Below are positions 22,252 to 31,524 of a stretch of DNA of 64,000 nt, in pieces (position 1 is the stretch's first letter; every line of letters begins with the position of its first letter). Origin of the DNA: Streptomyces violaceusniger (GTDB lineage Bacteria > Actinomycetota > Actinomycetes > Streptomycetales > Streptomycetaceae); contig BJHW01000001.1 of the NCBI GenBank assembly GCA_005405945.1, positions 2,976,001-3,040,000 of the forward strand, given 5' to 3'. The position numbers and the translations under genes are program-made. The notes under the pieces are model-generated. The model searched no databases. It was given only the letters and a program-made list of their open reading frames with translations, and was not told where the DNA came from.

Positions 22252-22296
22252 GACAACCTCGGGTTGTCTGCCCGTCATCGACAACCTGTGGTTGTC
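22252..22296. promoter_or_regulatory. Two identical 17-bp palindromes upstream of HTH gene
   Basis: GACAACC-TCG-GGTTGTC (22252-22268) and GACAACC-TGT-GGTTGTC (22280-22296) have the same arms and lie 28 bp centre to centre. The second ends two bases before the GTG start of the downstream gene, which encodes a helix-turn-helix. A dimeric regulator binding both sites would block its own translation start and promoter; autoregulation is the simplest reading. Confidence 0.75.
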
Positions 22297-22298
22297 GC

Positions 22299-22688
22299 GT
22301 GACGACGAACCCGGTACAGCTGACCTCGCTGATTGCCCACGTCCAGCAGGCCCACCCGGAGGCCGACCCGTTGGATCGGGTGGAGGCCGCCTGTCGCGCC
22401 GCCGCCGAACTGGAGGAAGTCGGCGACCACCTCGTCGGACACTTCATCGACGAGGCGCGCCAGGCCGGCCTGTCCTGGACCCAGATCGGCGAGCGGATCG
22501 GCATCACCAAACAGGCGGCGCGCAAACGCTTCGCGCCACGCGACATCCCCGAAGAACCCGCCGCGCCGAAGGAAAAGGTCTTCGGGCGCTACACCGAGGA
22601 CGCCCGGCGCGCGATCGCGGCCCGGCGTCGCCGATCCACTCCTGTTCCTGGAAACAGGCCAGGGCGCCGGCGACAGCGGCCCGCTTAG
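22299..22688 (+). pseudogene. HTH protein (HTH-Clp_N type), C-terminally truncated
   Basis: The first 108 residues carry a helical segment (DPLDRVEAACRAAAELEEV) and a helix-turn-helix (GLSWTQIGERIGITKQAARKRF). The end FGRYTEDARRAIA is where, in the family I recall, a Clp N-terminal repeat domain would follow. Instead the frame runs into unrelated sequence from about 22620. So this is probably a truncated copy of an HTH-Clp_N regulator. The GTG start lies directly behind two identical palindromes. The truncated protein could still bind DNA. Confidence 0.65.
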
Positions 22689-22826
22689 CGTTGAACGTCG
22701 CCGGCGCCGCGCTGCCCCACGCGCGGATGTTGCGGTGCAGCCGCTCCTGGCCGGCGCCGGAGAGCTGGTCGAGGCTGGCGATGCCGGTGAACGCCGTCGG
22801 CAGCGCGGAGGTGTAGGTGATCCGGG
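22640..22826 (-). pseudogene. Possible integrase N-terminal fragment
   Basis: On the minus strand one frame reads ITYTSALPTAFTGIASLDQL, then NIRAWGSAAPATFNAKRAAV, resembling the core-binding part of actinobacterial tyrosine recombinases associated with transposons. It is cut on both sides, by the HTH gene and by the ABM gene. Identification is tentative. Confidence 0.3.
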
Positions 22827-22830
22827 TCGA

Positions 22831-23133
22831 TCAGAATAGCTCGGCGACCGTGGGGTCGATGTAGCGGTGGACGTCCATCGCTTCGATCCCCAGCTCGCCG
22901 AGCCGGCCACCGAACGCCTGGAAGTGCGGTGAGGCGAAGTGGGCGGTCAGCGCCTCCTGGGAGTCCCACTCCTCGAAGAGGCGGAAGCGACCGCGCTGGT
23001 CCGGGTCGGCCCAGAGCTCGTAGGTCCTGCATCCCGTCTCGGCCCGCGTCTCGCGTGTCAGGGTCCGCGCGGCGTCAAGGACGCGGTCGTGCGAGGCAGG
23101 CGCGAAGGTCATGGTGCCGGAGACGACGATCAT
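22831..23133 (-). CDS. Antibiotic biosynthesis monooxygenase (ABM) domain protein
   Basis: A 100-residue single-domain ABM protein (FRLFEEWDSQEALTAHFASPHF is the conserved core), related to quinol monooxygenases such as YgiN. Such cofactor-free dimers oxidise phenols or quinols. Its start overlaps the SDR stop by four bases, so it is the last gene of a coupled leftward operon. The role is probably handling a quinol intermediate; the substrate is unknown. Confidence 0.82.
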   Translation of the reverse strand: MIVVSGTMTFAPASHDRVLDAARTLTRETRAETGCRTYELWADPDQRGRFRLFEEWDSQEALTAHFASPHFQAFGGRLGELGIEAMDVHRYIDPTVAELF

Positions 23134-23957
23134 GTGGGCTCCCCCAGCGCCGCGCGCATGCCGGCTTCGAGCTCGGCGAACGGGCGCTCTCGCTTGATCC
23201 GGACGACGAGCTCGGCGTCGTCGCCCACCAGACGGCGGAACGGCCCGTCCGGGTGGTCGATCGCCTCCAGGACGGCGTCGACGACCGGCTGGGGCGCCGC
23301 GCGGCCGGCGCCGCCGACGGCCATCATGCGCTCGTGGTAGTGGTCGAAGACGGGGCGGTCGGGATGGTCTGCGCCGAAGCCGCGCGACTCGGTGACGTTG
23401 TCGAAGAAGCCCGTGTCGAAGGCGCCCGGCTCGATCAGCGCGACCGCGATGCCGTCAGCGGCCAGCTCGAATCGCAGCGTCTCGGAGAGGCCTTCGACCG
23501 CGTGCTTGCTGGCCGCGTAGGCGCCCTCGAACGGGATGCCGATCAGGCCGGCCGCCGACGAGAGGTTCACGATCGTGCCGCCCCCACGTTCGCGCATGTG
23601 CGGCACGACGGCGCGGACCATCCGGACGATCCCGACCACGTTGGTGTCGAACTGGCGCGCGACCTCGTCGTCCTGCAGCGACACGACGGGTCCGCGCAGC
23701 GCGTAGCCGGCGTTGTTGACCAGGACGTCGATGCCGCCCTTGTCGGCGACCTCGGCGACCGCGCGTTCGATTGAGCCGGCGTCGGTGACGTCGAGCAGGT
23801 GCGCGGAGAGCGGCAGGCCCTCCGCGAGCCCCTCGAGGCCGGCGACGGTCTCCGGCCGGCGCACGGTCGCGAAGACGCGGTCGCCGCGTCGCGCAAGGGC
23901 CAGGGCGATGAGCCGGCCGAACCCGCTGCTGCAGCCGGTGATGAGGACGTTCGACAT
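23130..23957 (-). CDS. SDR-family oxidoreductase
   Basis: A 275-residue classical short-chain dehydrogenase: NAD(P) motif TGCSSGFG at residues 7-14, NNAG, catalytic Ser in NLSSAAG and YxxxK as YAASK. The long C-terminal part is like that of the ketoreductase-type subgroup. It lies 27 bases downstream of the ThDP enzyme gene and overlaps the ABM gene. It probably reduces or oxidises a carbonyl/alcohol intermediate of the aromatic or alicyclic substrate handled by the operon. Confidence 0.88.
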   Translation of the reverse strand: MSNVLITGCSSGFGRLIALALARRGDRVFATVRRPETVAGLEGLAEGLPLSAHLLDVTDAGSIERAVAEVADKGGIDVLVNNAGYALRGPVVSLQDDEVARQFDTNVVGIVRMVRAVVPHMRERGGGTIVNLSSAAGLIGIPFEGAYAASKHAVEGLSETLRFELAADGIAVALIEPGAFDTGFFDNVTESRGFGADHPDRPVFDHYHERMMAVGGAGRAAPQPVVDAVLEAIDHPDGPFRRLVGDDAELVVRIKRERPFAELEAGMRAALGEPT

Positions 23958-23984
23958 GTTGTGCGTACTCCTTCGTTGTGATGA

Positions 23985-25574
23985 TCAGAGGGTCATGCCA
24001 GGCGCAAGCGGAACCTCGACGAGCGTCGGCCCGGCGACGTCCAGCGCAGCGACGATGCGAGCGAGGAGGTCCTCGACCCCGCCGTCGGCCCGGACCCCGG
24101 GTACGCCATAGCTCTCAGCCGTAGCGCGCACGTCCAGCCCCGGGAGGTCCAACCCCGGTGCACCGGTGACGGACTCCAGCGCGGCGAACCACTTCAGGAT
24201 CCTGTACTCGTCGTTGGGCAGGATCAGGAACGTGACCGGGATGTTGTAGGCCGCGGCCGTCCAGAACGCGGTGATCGCGTACTGCGCGCTGCCTTCGCCT
24301 AGTACGGCCACGACGCGCCGCATCGGCTGAGCCAGCTGCACCCCGAGCGCCGCGCTGAGGCCGAAGCCCAGGCCGCCACCCGCACCGAACCAGTGCGATG
24401 CCGGCCGCCCGATGCGCAGCCGGCTCCGCATCGCGGCCGTGGCGGTCGGCGCCTCCAGCACGACGACCGCGTCGTCGGGCAGGACCTGCTTCAGCGCCGC
24501 GCGGACGTCAGCGGCACGCCGTCCGATGGGGGTAGCGGTGGTGCCTGCGGCGTCGGCTCCGGCCGGTTGGAGGCGTCGGCGACCTCGGCCAGCAGCGCCT
24601 CGAGGGTGAGCCGGACGTCGGCGACGATCGCGTCGCCGACTGGCGCGCGCGCCGCCTCCGCGGGGTCGCTGGTGATGGCCACCAGCTCGGTCGCGCCGAC
24701 CAGCGCCGGCCCGGGATGTAGGGGTAGTAGGGGAAACCGACGTGCCCGCGCAGAGCACGAGGTCGTACGGCTCCAGAGCAGCGCCGAGCGGTCCGATCGC
24801 CGGCGCCAGGACGCCCCGGAAGTTCGGGTGGTCCTCGGGGAGGCCGAGCCGCCCGCCGCCGGTGGCCGGGGAGGCGAAGACCGGCAGCCGGCACCTCTCG
24901 GCCGGCGCGACCGCGGCGTTCCATCCGCCGGCGGCGTCCACGTCCGGCCCGGCGACGAGACACGGAGCCGTCGCGCGCTCCAGGCGCCGGGCCAGCGCGC
25001 GCACGACTTCGGGATCGGCGAGCGAGCGATCGCCGACGACGCGTCCGATGAGGCGAGCGACGTCCTCGTCCACGACCGCTGCGCCCCAGTCGTCCATCGG
25101 CAGGGAGACGAACGCCGGTCCCCGCGGCGCGAGTGCCGCGGGGTGGATCGCCCGCGCCAGCGCTGCTGGGACGTCCTGTGCGCGCGGCGGCTCGAAGCTC
25201 CACTTCACGAACGGGTGCGGCACGCGCGTCGCGTCGGCGTTGGTGAGGTTGGCCTGCATGGTGATCTGGGCGCGCGCCTGCTGGCCGGCGGTGACGAGCA
25301 GCGGCGCCTTGTTGGCTTGGGCGTTGAACAGCGCGCCCATCGCGTTGCCGACGCCCGGCGCGGTATGCAGGTTGACGTGACCGTCGGTGCCCGAGGCCTG
25401 CGCGAAGCCGTCGGCCATCCCGACCGCGACGGCCTCCTGGAGGCCGAGGACGTAGCGGAAGTCGTCGGGGAACTCCGCGAGCATCGGCAGCTCGGTCGAG
25501 CCCGGGTTGCCGAAGACGGTCGTCATGCCGTGGTGGCGCAGCAGGTCGTGGGTCGCTTCACGGACGGTGGTCAC
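23985..25574 (-). pseudogene. ThDP-dependent decarboxylase (benzoylformate-decarboxylase type), frameshifts
   Basis: Frame-corrected, a protein of about 530 residues of the acetolactate synthase/benzoylformate decarboxylase superfamily: FGNPGSTELPML at the N-terminal Pyr domain (catalytic Glu region), FVKWSFEP, then the C-terminal ThDP motif GEGSAQYAITAFWTAAAYNIPVTFLILPN. Three single-base losses near 24735, 24711 and 24508 scramble the linker between GTSVFPYYPYIPG and ADVRAALKQV; they cancel, so the frame outside is unbroken. It likely decarboxylates a 2-oxo acid to an aldehyde. GTG 25574 overlaps the SRPBCC stop. Confidence 0.8.
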
Positions 25575-26053
25575 GGTCGGCGGCCGGTCTCGGCCCGCCG
25601 GCCGAGCTCGTCGACCCAGCGCTGGTGCTCGCGGCGCATGTTGGGGACCAGCACCGGCCGGAACAGCCTCGACGCTGCGCCGCGCTGGGTCTCCTCGGTG
25701 TGGATGCCGGTCCCGCCGTCAGCACGCGCGGTGAGGATCCACGCGTGGTGCCCACGCGAGCCCAGCCCGTGCCCGGTCCAGGCCAGGCGCTCATAGGGCT
25801 CGACCTCGGTGACCTCCGTAGTCACCCTGGTGTTGAACGTCCACCAGGTGAAAGTCGATCCGAGCGCGATGATCGGCCATGGGCCGGAGACGTGGCGCAC
25901 ACGCCGCACGTTGTTGTAGTACTCGCTCCAGCGGTCCGGGCGCGTCAGCCACGCCCACACCGCCTCCGGCGGTGCCGTGCTCGTTGCCGTGTTGACGACG
26001 TGCAGCGCTGCGCCGTCGGGCGCGTGGCCGCCCGGCCACAGGACGGTGCTCAT
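25571..26053 (-). CDS. SRPBCC-family protein (polyketide cyclase/START-like)
   Basis: A 160-residue SRPBCC fold protein: VWAWLTRPDRWSEYYNNVRRV, GSTFTWWTFNTRVTTEVTEV, AWTGHGLGSRGHHAW. The family has a deep hydrophobic cavity and includes cyclases and aromatic-binding proteins. ATG 26053 overlaps the stop of the FAH-family gene (ATGA). The longer open frame upstream is an artefact of the frameshift in that gene. Function in the operon is unknown; it may bind or cyclise an intermediate. Confidence 0.75.
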   Translation of the reverse strand: MSTVLWPGGHAPDGAALHVVNTATSTAPPEAVWAWLTRPDRWSEYYNNVRRVRHVSGPWPIIALGSTFTWWTFNTRVTTEVTEVEPYERLAWTGHGLGSRGHHAWILTARADGGTGIHTEETQRGAASRLFRPVLVPNMRREHQRWVDELGRRAETGRRP

Positions 26054-27067
26054 GCGGGATCTCCTCCGAATTGGTTGGTCACGGTGCCGATGCGCGGCAC
26101 GTTCAGGGCAACCGTCGCCCCCGGCTGCGGCAGGCGCCCGAGCTCGATGCCGCTGCAGCCCGCCGGCGTGCCGGTCGAGAACAGCTCGCCGGCCAGGACG
26201 GCCTCGCCCGCGCACGCGCGCGAGACACGCCTCGAGCGTGTGGGCGAAGTCGTCGGCGCGACCCCTCGCCCACCGCTCGCCGTCGACGTCGACGGTCCCG
26301 CTGAGCGAGGCCAGATCGTCGAGGACGGCGTCCGCGGTCAGCACCTCGCTGGACATCGCGGTAGCGAAGCTCTTGCACTTCTGCACCGGCCCCAGTGGGC
26401 TGCCGTGCAGCTCCTCCCACTGCGTGTCGCGCAGCGACACGTCGTTGAGGACCACCACCCCACCGATCGCCTTACGGCACTCCTCGAGGCCGGCATCGCG
26501 CACATCCCGGCAGACCACGAACCCGAGCTCGAGCTCGAAGTCCAGGTCATGTCCGTACGGCGGCACGGCGATCGCCGTGCCGCTCGGGACCAAAGCATTG
26601 TGGTTGCCTTGGTACAGCAGCGGCAGCGTCAGCATCAGCGGCCTGGGACGGAAGCTCGGGAACGTCTCGCCCTCGGTCCGCTCGCACTCCTGAGCCTGCG
26701 CCACGATCTCGCTCGGGGCGTAGCGCGCGGCCATGCCTCGAGCGACGCCCTCCGAGTGCCGCGGCGAGAGCAGGAACGGACGCAGCGAGCGCGCCGCGAA
26801 CGGCAGCTGCGGCGCCAGGTCCGGGTCGAACGCCTCGTCGGCGACGCGGTCGGCGACGCGCATCGCCGCCTCGCGGACCGCTGCGCCGCCGGCCAGGAAG
26901 GCGATCATGTCGCCGACAACGGTGCCCAGCAGCGTCCGTGCCCCCAAGTCGACCGTATCCGCTGCGCGATGCGCCAGCGCGTCACGCAGCGGCAGCCAGC
27001 GCTCGCGCGACTCGTCCCACAGCGCGATCCCCGGGCCTTCCTGGCCCGCAACTCTCCGCAGTCTCAC
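26050..27067 (-). pseudogene. Fumarylacetoacetate hydrolase (FAH) family protein, frameshift
   Basis: Frame-corrected about 339 residues. The FAH fold is shown by VPPYGHDLDFELELGFVV with the metal-binding ExE, GGVVVLNDVSLRDTQWEE and VQKCKSFATAMSSEVLTADAV. Near 26207-26220, in a GCGCGCGTGCGCGGGCGAGG string, the frame shifts and the proper end AGEAVLAGELFSTGTPAGCSG follows in another frame to a stop overlapping the SRPBCC start. The family includes acylpyruvate hydrolases and hydratases of aromatic pathways. GTG 27067 overlaps the OYE stop. Confidence 0.8.
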
Positions 27068-28349
27068 GGCTTGCGCCCCTGTCGGTGGCCTTCGTAGACG
27101 GCTTCATAGGTCCCGCGCGGCGCGACGGCGTCACCGATGACCTCGAAGGAGATGCCGCGCGCCTGCAGCGGCGCGCGCAGCGCGTCCTGCGAGCGCCGCG
27201 CGGTCGCCATCACGACCCAATCGGCCCCCAGCTCGCGCGTCGTTCGGCCCGAGTGGTCGTGGACGAGCGACAGCGTGACGCGGTCGCCGTCGATCGCGGT
27301 GATGAAGTGGTCGGGAACCATCGCGACCCCGGCGGCGTACAGCTGCGGGTAGATCCACTCCAGGCAGACATCGAGGATTGTCTCCATCCCGATCATCGGC
27401 CAGCGCGTGACCAGCGCCACGTCGGCGCCGCGCTGCGCCAGCAGCACGGCGGTCAGCGGTGCGATGGCGTCGGACTGGTCGTCGACGACGACCACCCGTC
27501 CCTGAGGAGCGACGGTGCCCTCGGCGACCTCGTCCCAGCCGGCGGTCCTGCCGCTCTCCCAGCCGGGTACGGGCTGCGCGACGACCTCGACGATGTCCGG
27601 GGTCTCGAGGTCGCCGGGCCAGAACGAGGTGGAGTTGATGCGATAGCCGACGAACCGGTCCTGACCCACCGCCTGCCGGATCTCGTCCAGGCATCGGACC
27701 GGGAACGCCAACCGGCGCTCGGTGTCGCCGCCCCAGGCGTCGTCGCGGTGGTTGTACAGCGGCGACAAGAACTGCCACGGCAGGTAGCCGTGTGACAGGT
27801 GGAACTCGACGCCGTCCAGCCCCGCGGCCGCCGCGCGCTCCGCCGCGGTGCCGAAAGCCGTGATGATCTCCTCGATCTCGGCGTCGTCCATCGCCTTGGG
27901 CGTTGTCGAGCCCGGCGTCTCGCCGAGCGGGATCTGCGAGGGAGCGCGCGAGTACCACTCCGCGTCGGGGTCGAAGCGCGTGTCCTGCTTGAAGGCCAGC
28001 GCCGACCGCACCCCCGTGTGCAGCAGCTGGATGGCCAGCTTGGCGCCCTCGGCGTGCACCGCCTCGGCGACCCGGGCCAGCGGCTCGATGGCGCGGTCGT
28101 CGTAGATCGAGCCAATCGCCAATGGCGCGGCCAGCGACGATGGGTGCACGTGCGTCGCCCCGATGATCACCAACCCCACGCCGCCCGCTCGCGGTAGTAG
28201 GCGACCGCCTGGTCGGTGAAGCGTCCCGACCACGGGTTGTCGACCCACGTCGGGCAGGTCGGCGGGAACACCACACGGTTGCGCAGCTCCTGCCCGCGGA
28301 TCGACCACGGCGACAGCAGCGTCGGGCAGTCAGGGTGCTTTACAGACAT
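27064..28349 (-). pseudogene. NADH:flavin oxidoreductase (Old Yellow Enzyme type), frameshift and internal deletion
   Basis: The N terminus (LLSPWSIRGQELRNRVVFPP, RFTDQAVAYYRERA) and the TIM barrel (LAIQLLHTGVRS, GLDGVEFHLSHGYLPWQFLSP) are those of 2,4-dienoyl-CoA-reductase-like flavoenzymes. A base is missing near 28186. After RINSTSFWPGDLETPDIVEVV the sequence jumps to PVPGWESGRTAGWDEVA, which belongs to the C-terminal pyridine-nucleotide domain; about 240 residues including the 4Fe-4S region and first FAD motif expected in the family are missing. So it is probably non-functional as it stands. First gene of the operon, divergent from TetR. Confidence 0.75.
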
Positions 28350-28418
28350 GGCAATATTGTTAACGATTTTAATCAAAGTGTCAAGAAGGTGGTCCCGCTC
28401 GCCGCTACAATCACTGCC
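28350..28418. promoter_or_regulatory. Divergent promoter region, OYE operon/TetR
   Basis: A short AT-rich stretch (AATATTGTTAACGATTTTAATC at 28353-28374, strongly unlike the GC-rich surroundings) separates the two divergent starts. It contains an imperfect dyad centred near TTGTTAACGATTTTAATCAA. It is the likely operator of the TetR regulator; the exact site is not resolved. Confidence 0.55.
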
Positions 28419-29054
28419 GTGGCCCCACACATCACCCCTCTGCGCGGCGCCCGCGCGCGCGCCGCGATCCTCGAAGCCGCCGGCCGGCAGTTCATGGCCG
28501 AAGGGCTGCGCAGGACCTCGATCGAGGCGATCGCCGCCGCGGCCGGCGTTTCGCGCCCGACCGTGTATGCGCACTTCGCCTCCAAGGACGAGGTGTTCCG
28601 GACCATCGTCAGCGAGCTTCACGACGAGCACCTCGCGGCGATGGAGGCCGCGGTCGACTCCGCCCAACCGATCGCCGACCGCCTCTACGCCGCGCTCGTC
28701 GCCCGCTTCGTCCCATTCGTCACGCTCACCGCGTCCGCCGAGCACGGCGCCGAGTTCCTGGACGAGAACAACCGCGTCTGCGGCGACATCAACCAGGAGG
28801 CTCACAAGCGCTCACTACGCCTCCTCGAGCGCCTCCTGGCCGACGCCGACGCCGACGGCGAGCTCGTTCTCACGACCGCCGCACTCAGCCCAGCGCTCGC
28901 CGCGACGCTCTTCTACGACGCCGCCCGTGGCGCCAAGGACGACCCCACCGTCACCCCCACCGCCTACCGCCAGCAGCTTCGACGCCTCGTCACGGTCCTG
29001 GCCCGCGGCCTGGGCGCCACCGACGAGCCGCGAGCATCCCAAGAGCGACGCTAG
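28419..29054 (+). CDS. TetR-family regulator
   Basis: A 211-residue TetR protein. The N-terminal HTH (ARAAILEAAGRQFMAEGLRR then TSIEAIAAAAGVSRPTVYAHF) is followed by an all-helical ligand domain. I chose GTG 28419 since the longer frame would be translated from the operator region. It is divergent from the flavoenzyme operon at 22.8-28.3 kb, which it probably represses. Confidence 0.87.
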   Translation: MAPHITPLRGARARAAILEAAGRQFMAEGLRRTSIEAIAAAAGVSRPTVYAHFASKDEVFRTIVSELHDEHLAAMEAAVDSAQPIADRLYAALVARFVPFVTLTASAEHGAEFLDENNRVCGDINQEAHKRSLRLLERLLADADADGELVLTTAALSPALAATLFYDAARGAKDDPTVTPTAYRQQLRRLVTVLARGLGATDEPRASQERR

Positions 29055-29544
29055 CGGGACAGCTCGCCACGAAGCCCTCTGCTCGCTGACTCCGGTGGGG
29101 CGCGACGGGAGCCACGGTCACCAACGGGCTGTGGCAACGGCTGACGGCCGTCAGAGCTCGGCGACCGAATCAGCCAGCGGCGCCAGGCGCGCCGCGCAGA
29201 TCAACGGGCGACCGCCGCCGAAGATCGCGAGCAGTCGCTCGTGCACCGGCGCACCGGCGGCGACAGAGGCCGTGGCGCCCGGCGCCCACGGACGGCTGGA
29301 GGCGGCGGTCGCCGACCTCTTCGTCCCGCAACCCGGCCGCTCCATGTCCGAAGCCCACGCCGACCCGCGGCCACCGCTGGCCGGTCAGGATGGGGTAAAC
29401 GCGGCGGCTGATCTGGTGGTCTGCCTCCCGACGGGCCGAGGAGATCTCGTCCATCAGCGGCCACATGCCGGGCGGATGATCCGCACCTCCTCGGAGGACA
29501 GGTGCTCGACGGCCAGCCGGAACAGGATGCTGGGCACGTCGCGT
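29055..29544. other. Stretch without a supported gene
   Basis: On the minus strand short frames read VPSILFRLAVEHLSSEEV and WPLMDEISSARREADHQISR, connected only by frame changes. They may be the remains of one gene, but I recognise no family. No RNA or repeat is seen. Confidence 0.3.
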
Positions 29545-31029
29545 TCGATCGCCCTGCGGAGCCTGGAATGGGTCAGCCGCCGGGAGAACTTCTGCGTGGT
29601 CGGCCCGTCCGGCACCGGCAAGAGCCACTGGTGCGAAGCCCTCGGGCACGCTGTCGTCGAGGCCGGGATGACGACCTGCTGGTTCACCATCGAGGACCTC
29701 GGCGTCCTGGTCCGCCGCCCCGAGCTCTACACCAACCCCGTGCTGTTCGGTGTCCAAGCGCTGTTCCAGCACCGGCTGCGCGCGCCCGCAGAACTCGCCC
29801 GGGACGCGGCGGCACGACTACGACAAGCCCCCGAACTGCTGCACCACGCCAGCCACGCGCTCGACCCGAGCCTGACCAGCCCGCGGCTGCTACGACGCGC
29901 CGCGCACCACGCCCGCGCCGGAGCCGCGTTCTGTCGCGACGCGGCCACTCTGGTCGAACCGGACGACACCGACAGCCGTACCAGCCTGCACACCGCCGGG
30001 GACATCGCCGCCGACGCCTTCGAGCAGTTCGCGAGCATCCTGGACACCCTGGCCGACAACGCCCACGGCGACCCCGCCATCGACGAGGCCCGCTACACCG
30101 CGGTGCTGACCACCAAGGAAGGCAGTCAACTCAACGCCTCCGACCAGACGGTGATCCGGCAGGTCGAGGACGACATGCGCGACTGGACCCTCAGCAAGAT
30201 CGTGTGGGTGACCGACCGCGGGTTCTCCTCCGAAGAGGATCGCCGCTACCTGCGCAGCGGCAACCACGCCTACATCATCGGCGAGAAGCTCCGCTCCGGA
30301 TCACCCGAGGTCAAGGTCGCCCTGTCCCGGCAGGGCCGCTATACCGAGATCGCCGAGAACATGCGCGTGAAGGAGGTGCGGATCAGCGAGACGGAGCGGT
30401 TCGTGATCTGCCACACCCCCGAGGCTGCGGAGCGCGACCGGCTCATGCGTGAGCAACTCGTCGCCCAGCTCACCGAGTTGATCGCCGACACCGACACGCT
30501 CAGCGACTTCAAGCGCGGCGAGGTACGCGGGAAGATCTCCAGCAAGCCCGGCCTGAACCGCTACCTGCGCGCCACCCCCGCCGGCAAGCTCCGCATCGAC
30601 CAGGCCAAGATCAAGGCGGAGGAGAACCTCGACGGCAAGTACCTCTTGCGCTGCAGCGACCCGCACCTGAGTGCCGAGGACATCGCGCTCGGCTACAAGC
30701 AGCTCCTGGAAGTCGAGCGCGGCTGGCGCGACATGAAGCAGATCACCGACCTGCGGCCGGTCTACCACCGGCTCGAAGAGCGCATCCGCGCCCACGTCGT
30801 CCTGTGCTGGCTCGCCCTTCTGCTGATCCGCATCGTCGAGACCCAGGCCGACACCACCTGGGCCCAAGCCCGCCGCGAACTCCAGCACCTCCACGCCGGC
30901 ACCTTCACCGGCCCCACCGGCACGTTCGAGCAGGTCACCGGCCTCACCAAGCCGCAGTCCGACCTGCTCGCCAAGCTCGGCATCCCCCACCCCAAGCAAG
31001 TCCTCGACCTCCAGGCCTCACCCCGCTGA
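29545..31029 (+). pseudogene. Mosaic: IstB fragment fused to IS1634/IS4-type transposase C terminus
   Basis: One long open frame joins unrelated pieces. Residues from 29548 (LRSLEWVSRRENFCVVGPSG, Walker A GPSGTGKSH) are an IS21 helper IstB fragment. At about 29718 it passes into PELYTNPVLFGVQALFQHRL and a helical part I cannot place, and from about 30120 into an IS4-superfamily transposase: VWVTDRGFSSEEDRRYL with a catalytic D, and VERGWRDMKQITDLRPVYHR with the catalytic E. The N-terminal half of the last transposase is missing. The frame is open throughout, but it is very unlikely to be one functional protein. Confidence 0.7.
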
Positions 31030-31104
31030 CCAGCCGAAACACGACCGCCTAGAGAAACGCCCTCCAGGCGGCCACACCCATGTCCGCCCAGGTCAAAGCT
31101 CAGA

Positions 31105-31323
31105 TTCGATCCTCCACGTCACCGAATTACGTCGAACCCGGGCCACACAGGCAGCCTCCTACCTCGTCGGCGCCACCGAGATCGCCCGCATCGTCAACGA
31201 GGCCGGAGCTGCCCCGCAGCACGTCCACGACCAGCTCACCAGCAGCGGCGCCCTACCCCTGCACCTCGCCACACGCGCAACTCGCGCTGCGAACAACCCG
31301 AATACAACAGGGTTGGAATACTG
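31105..31323 (+). pseudogene. C-terminal fragment of unknown protein
   Basis: A frame without its own start reads DSILHVTELRRTRATQAASY, then LVGATEIARIVNEAGAAPQH and ends NNPNTTGLEY before TGA. The composition looks like a real protein end, with no stop for about 70 codons. It lies between transposon remnants. I do not recognise the family. Confidence 0.35.
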
Positions 31324-31524
31324 ACACTTCACCAGTTAGAGGTCGCGCGGATAGGCGCCGTTGGGTGCCCCAGCAGCAGAGCGGGCACAAGCCCTTGTGA
31401 TCATGGAGCTATGACGCTCTGTGATCACTGGGGGCCCGTGCCCAGGTTTCCATGATGGCCGACGCCCTGTGCGTGGCGGGCCGTTGCACCTGACCAGCCC
31501 CCTCCGCACCAGATATGCGGCTCG

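Noticed and set aside
28216..29544. N-terminal extension of the long frame ending at 31029
   Set aside because: It is a shifted reading of the TetR gene and of non-coding sequence; only the part from about 29545 resembles known proteins.
30339..30999. Minus-strand frames opposite the IS4-type transposase
   Set aside because: They are antisense shadows of the conserved DDE domain.
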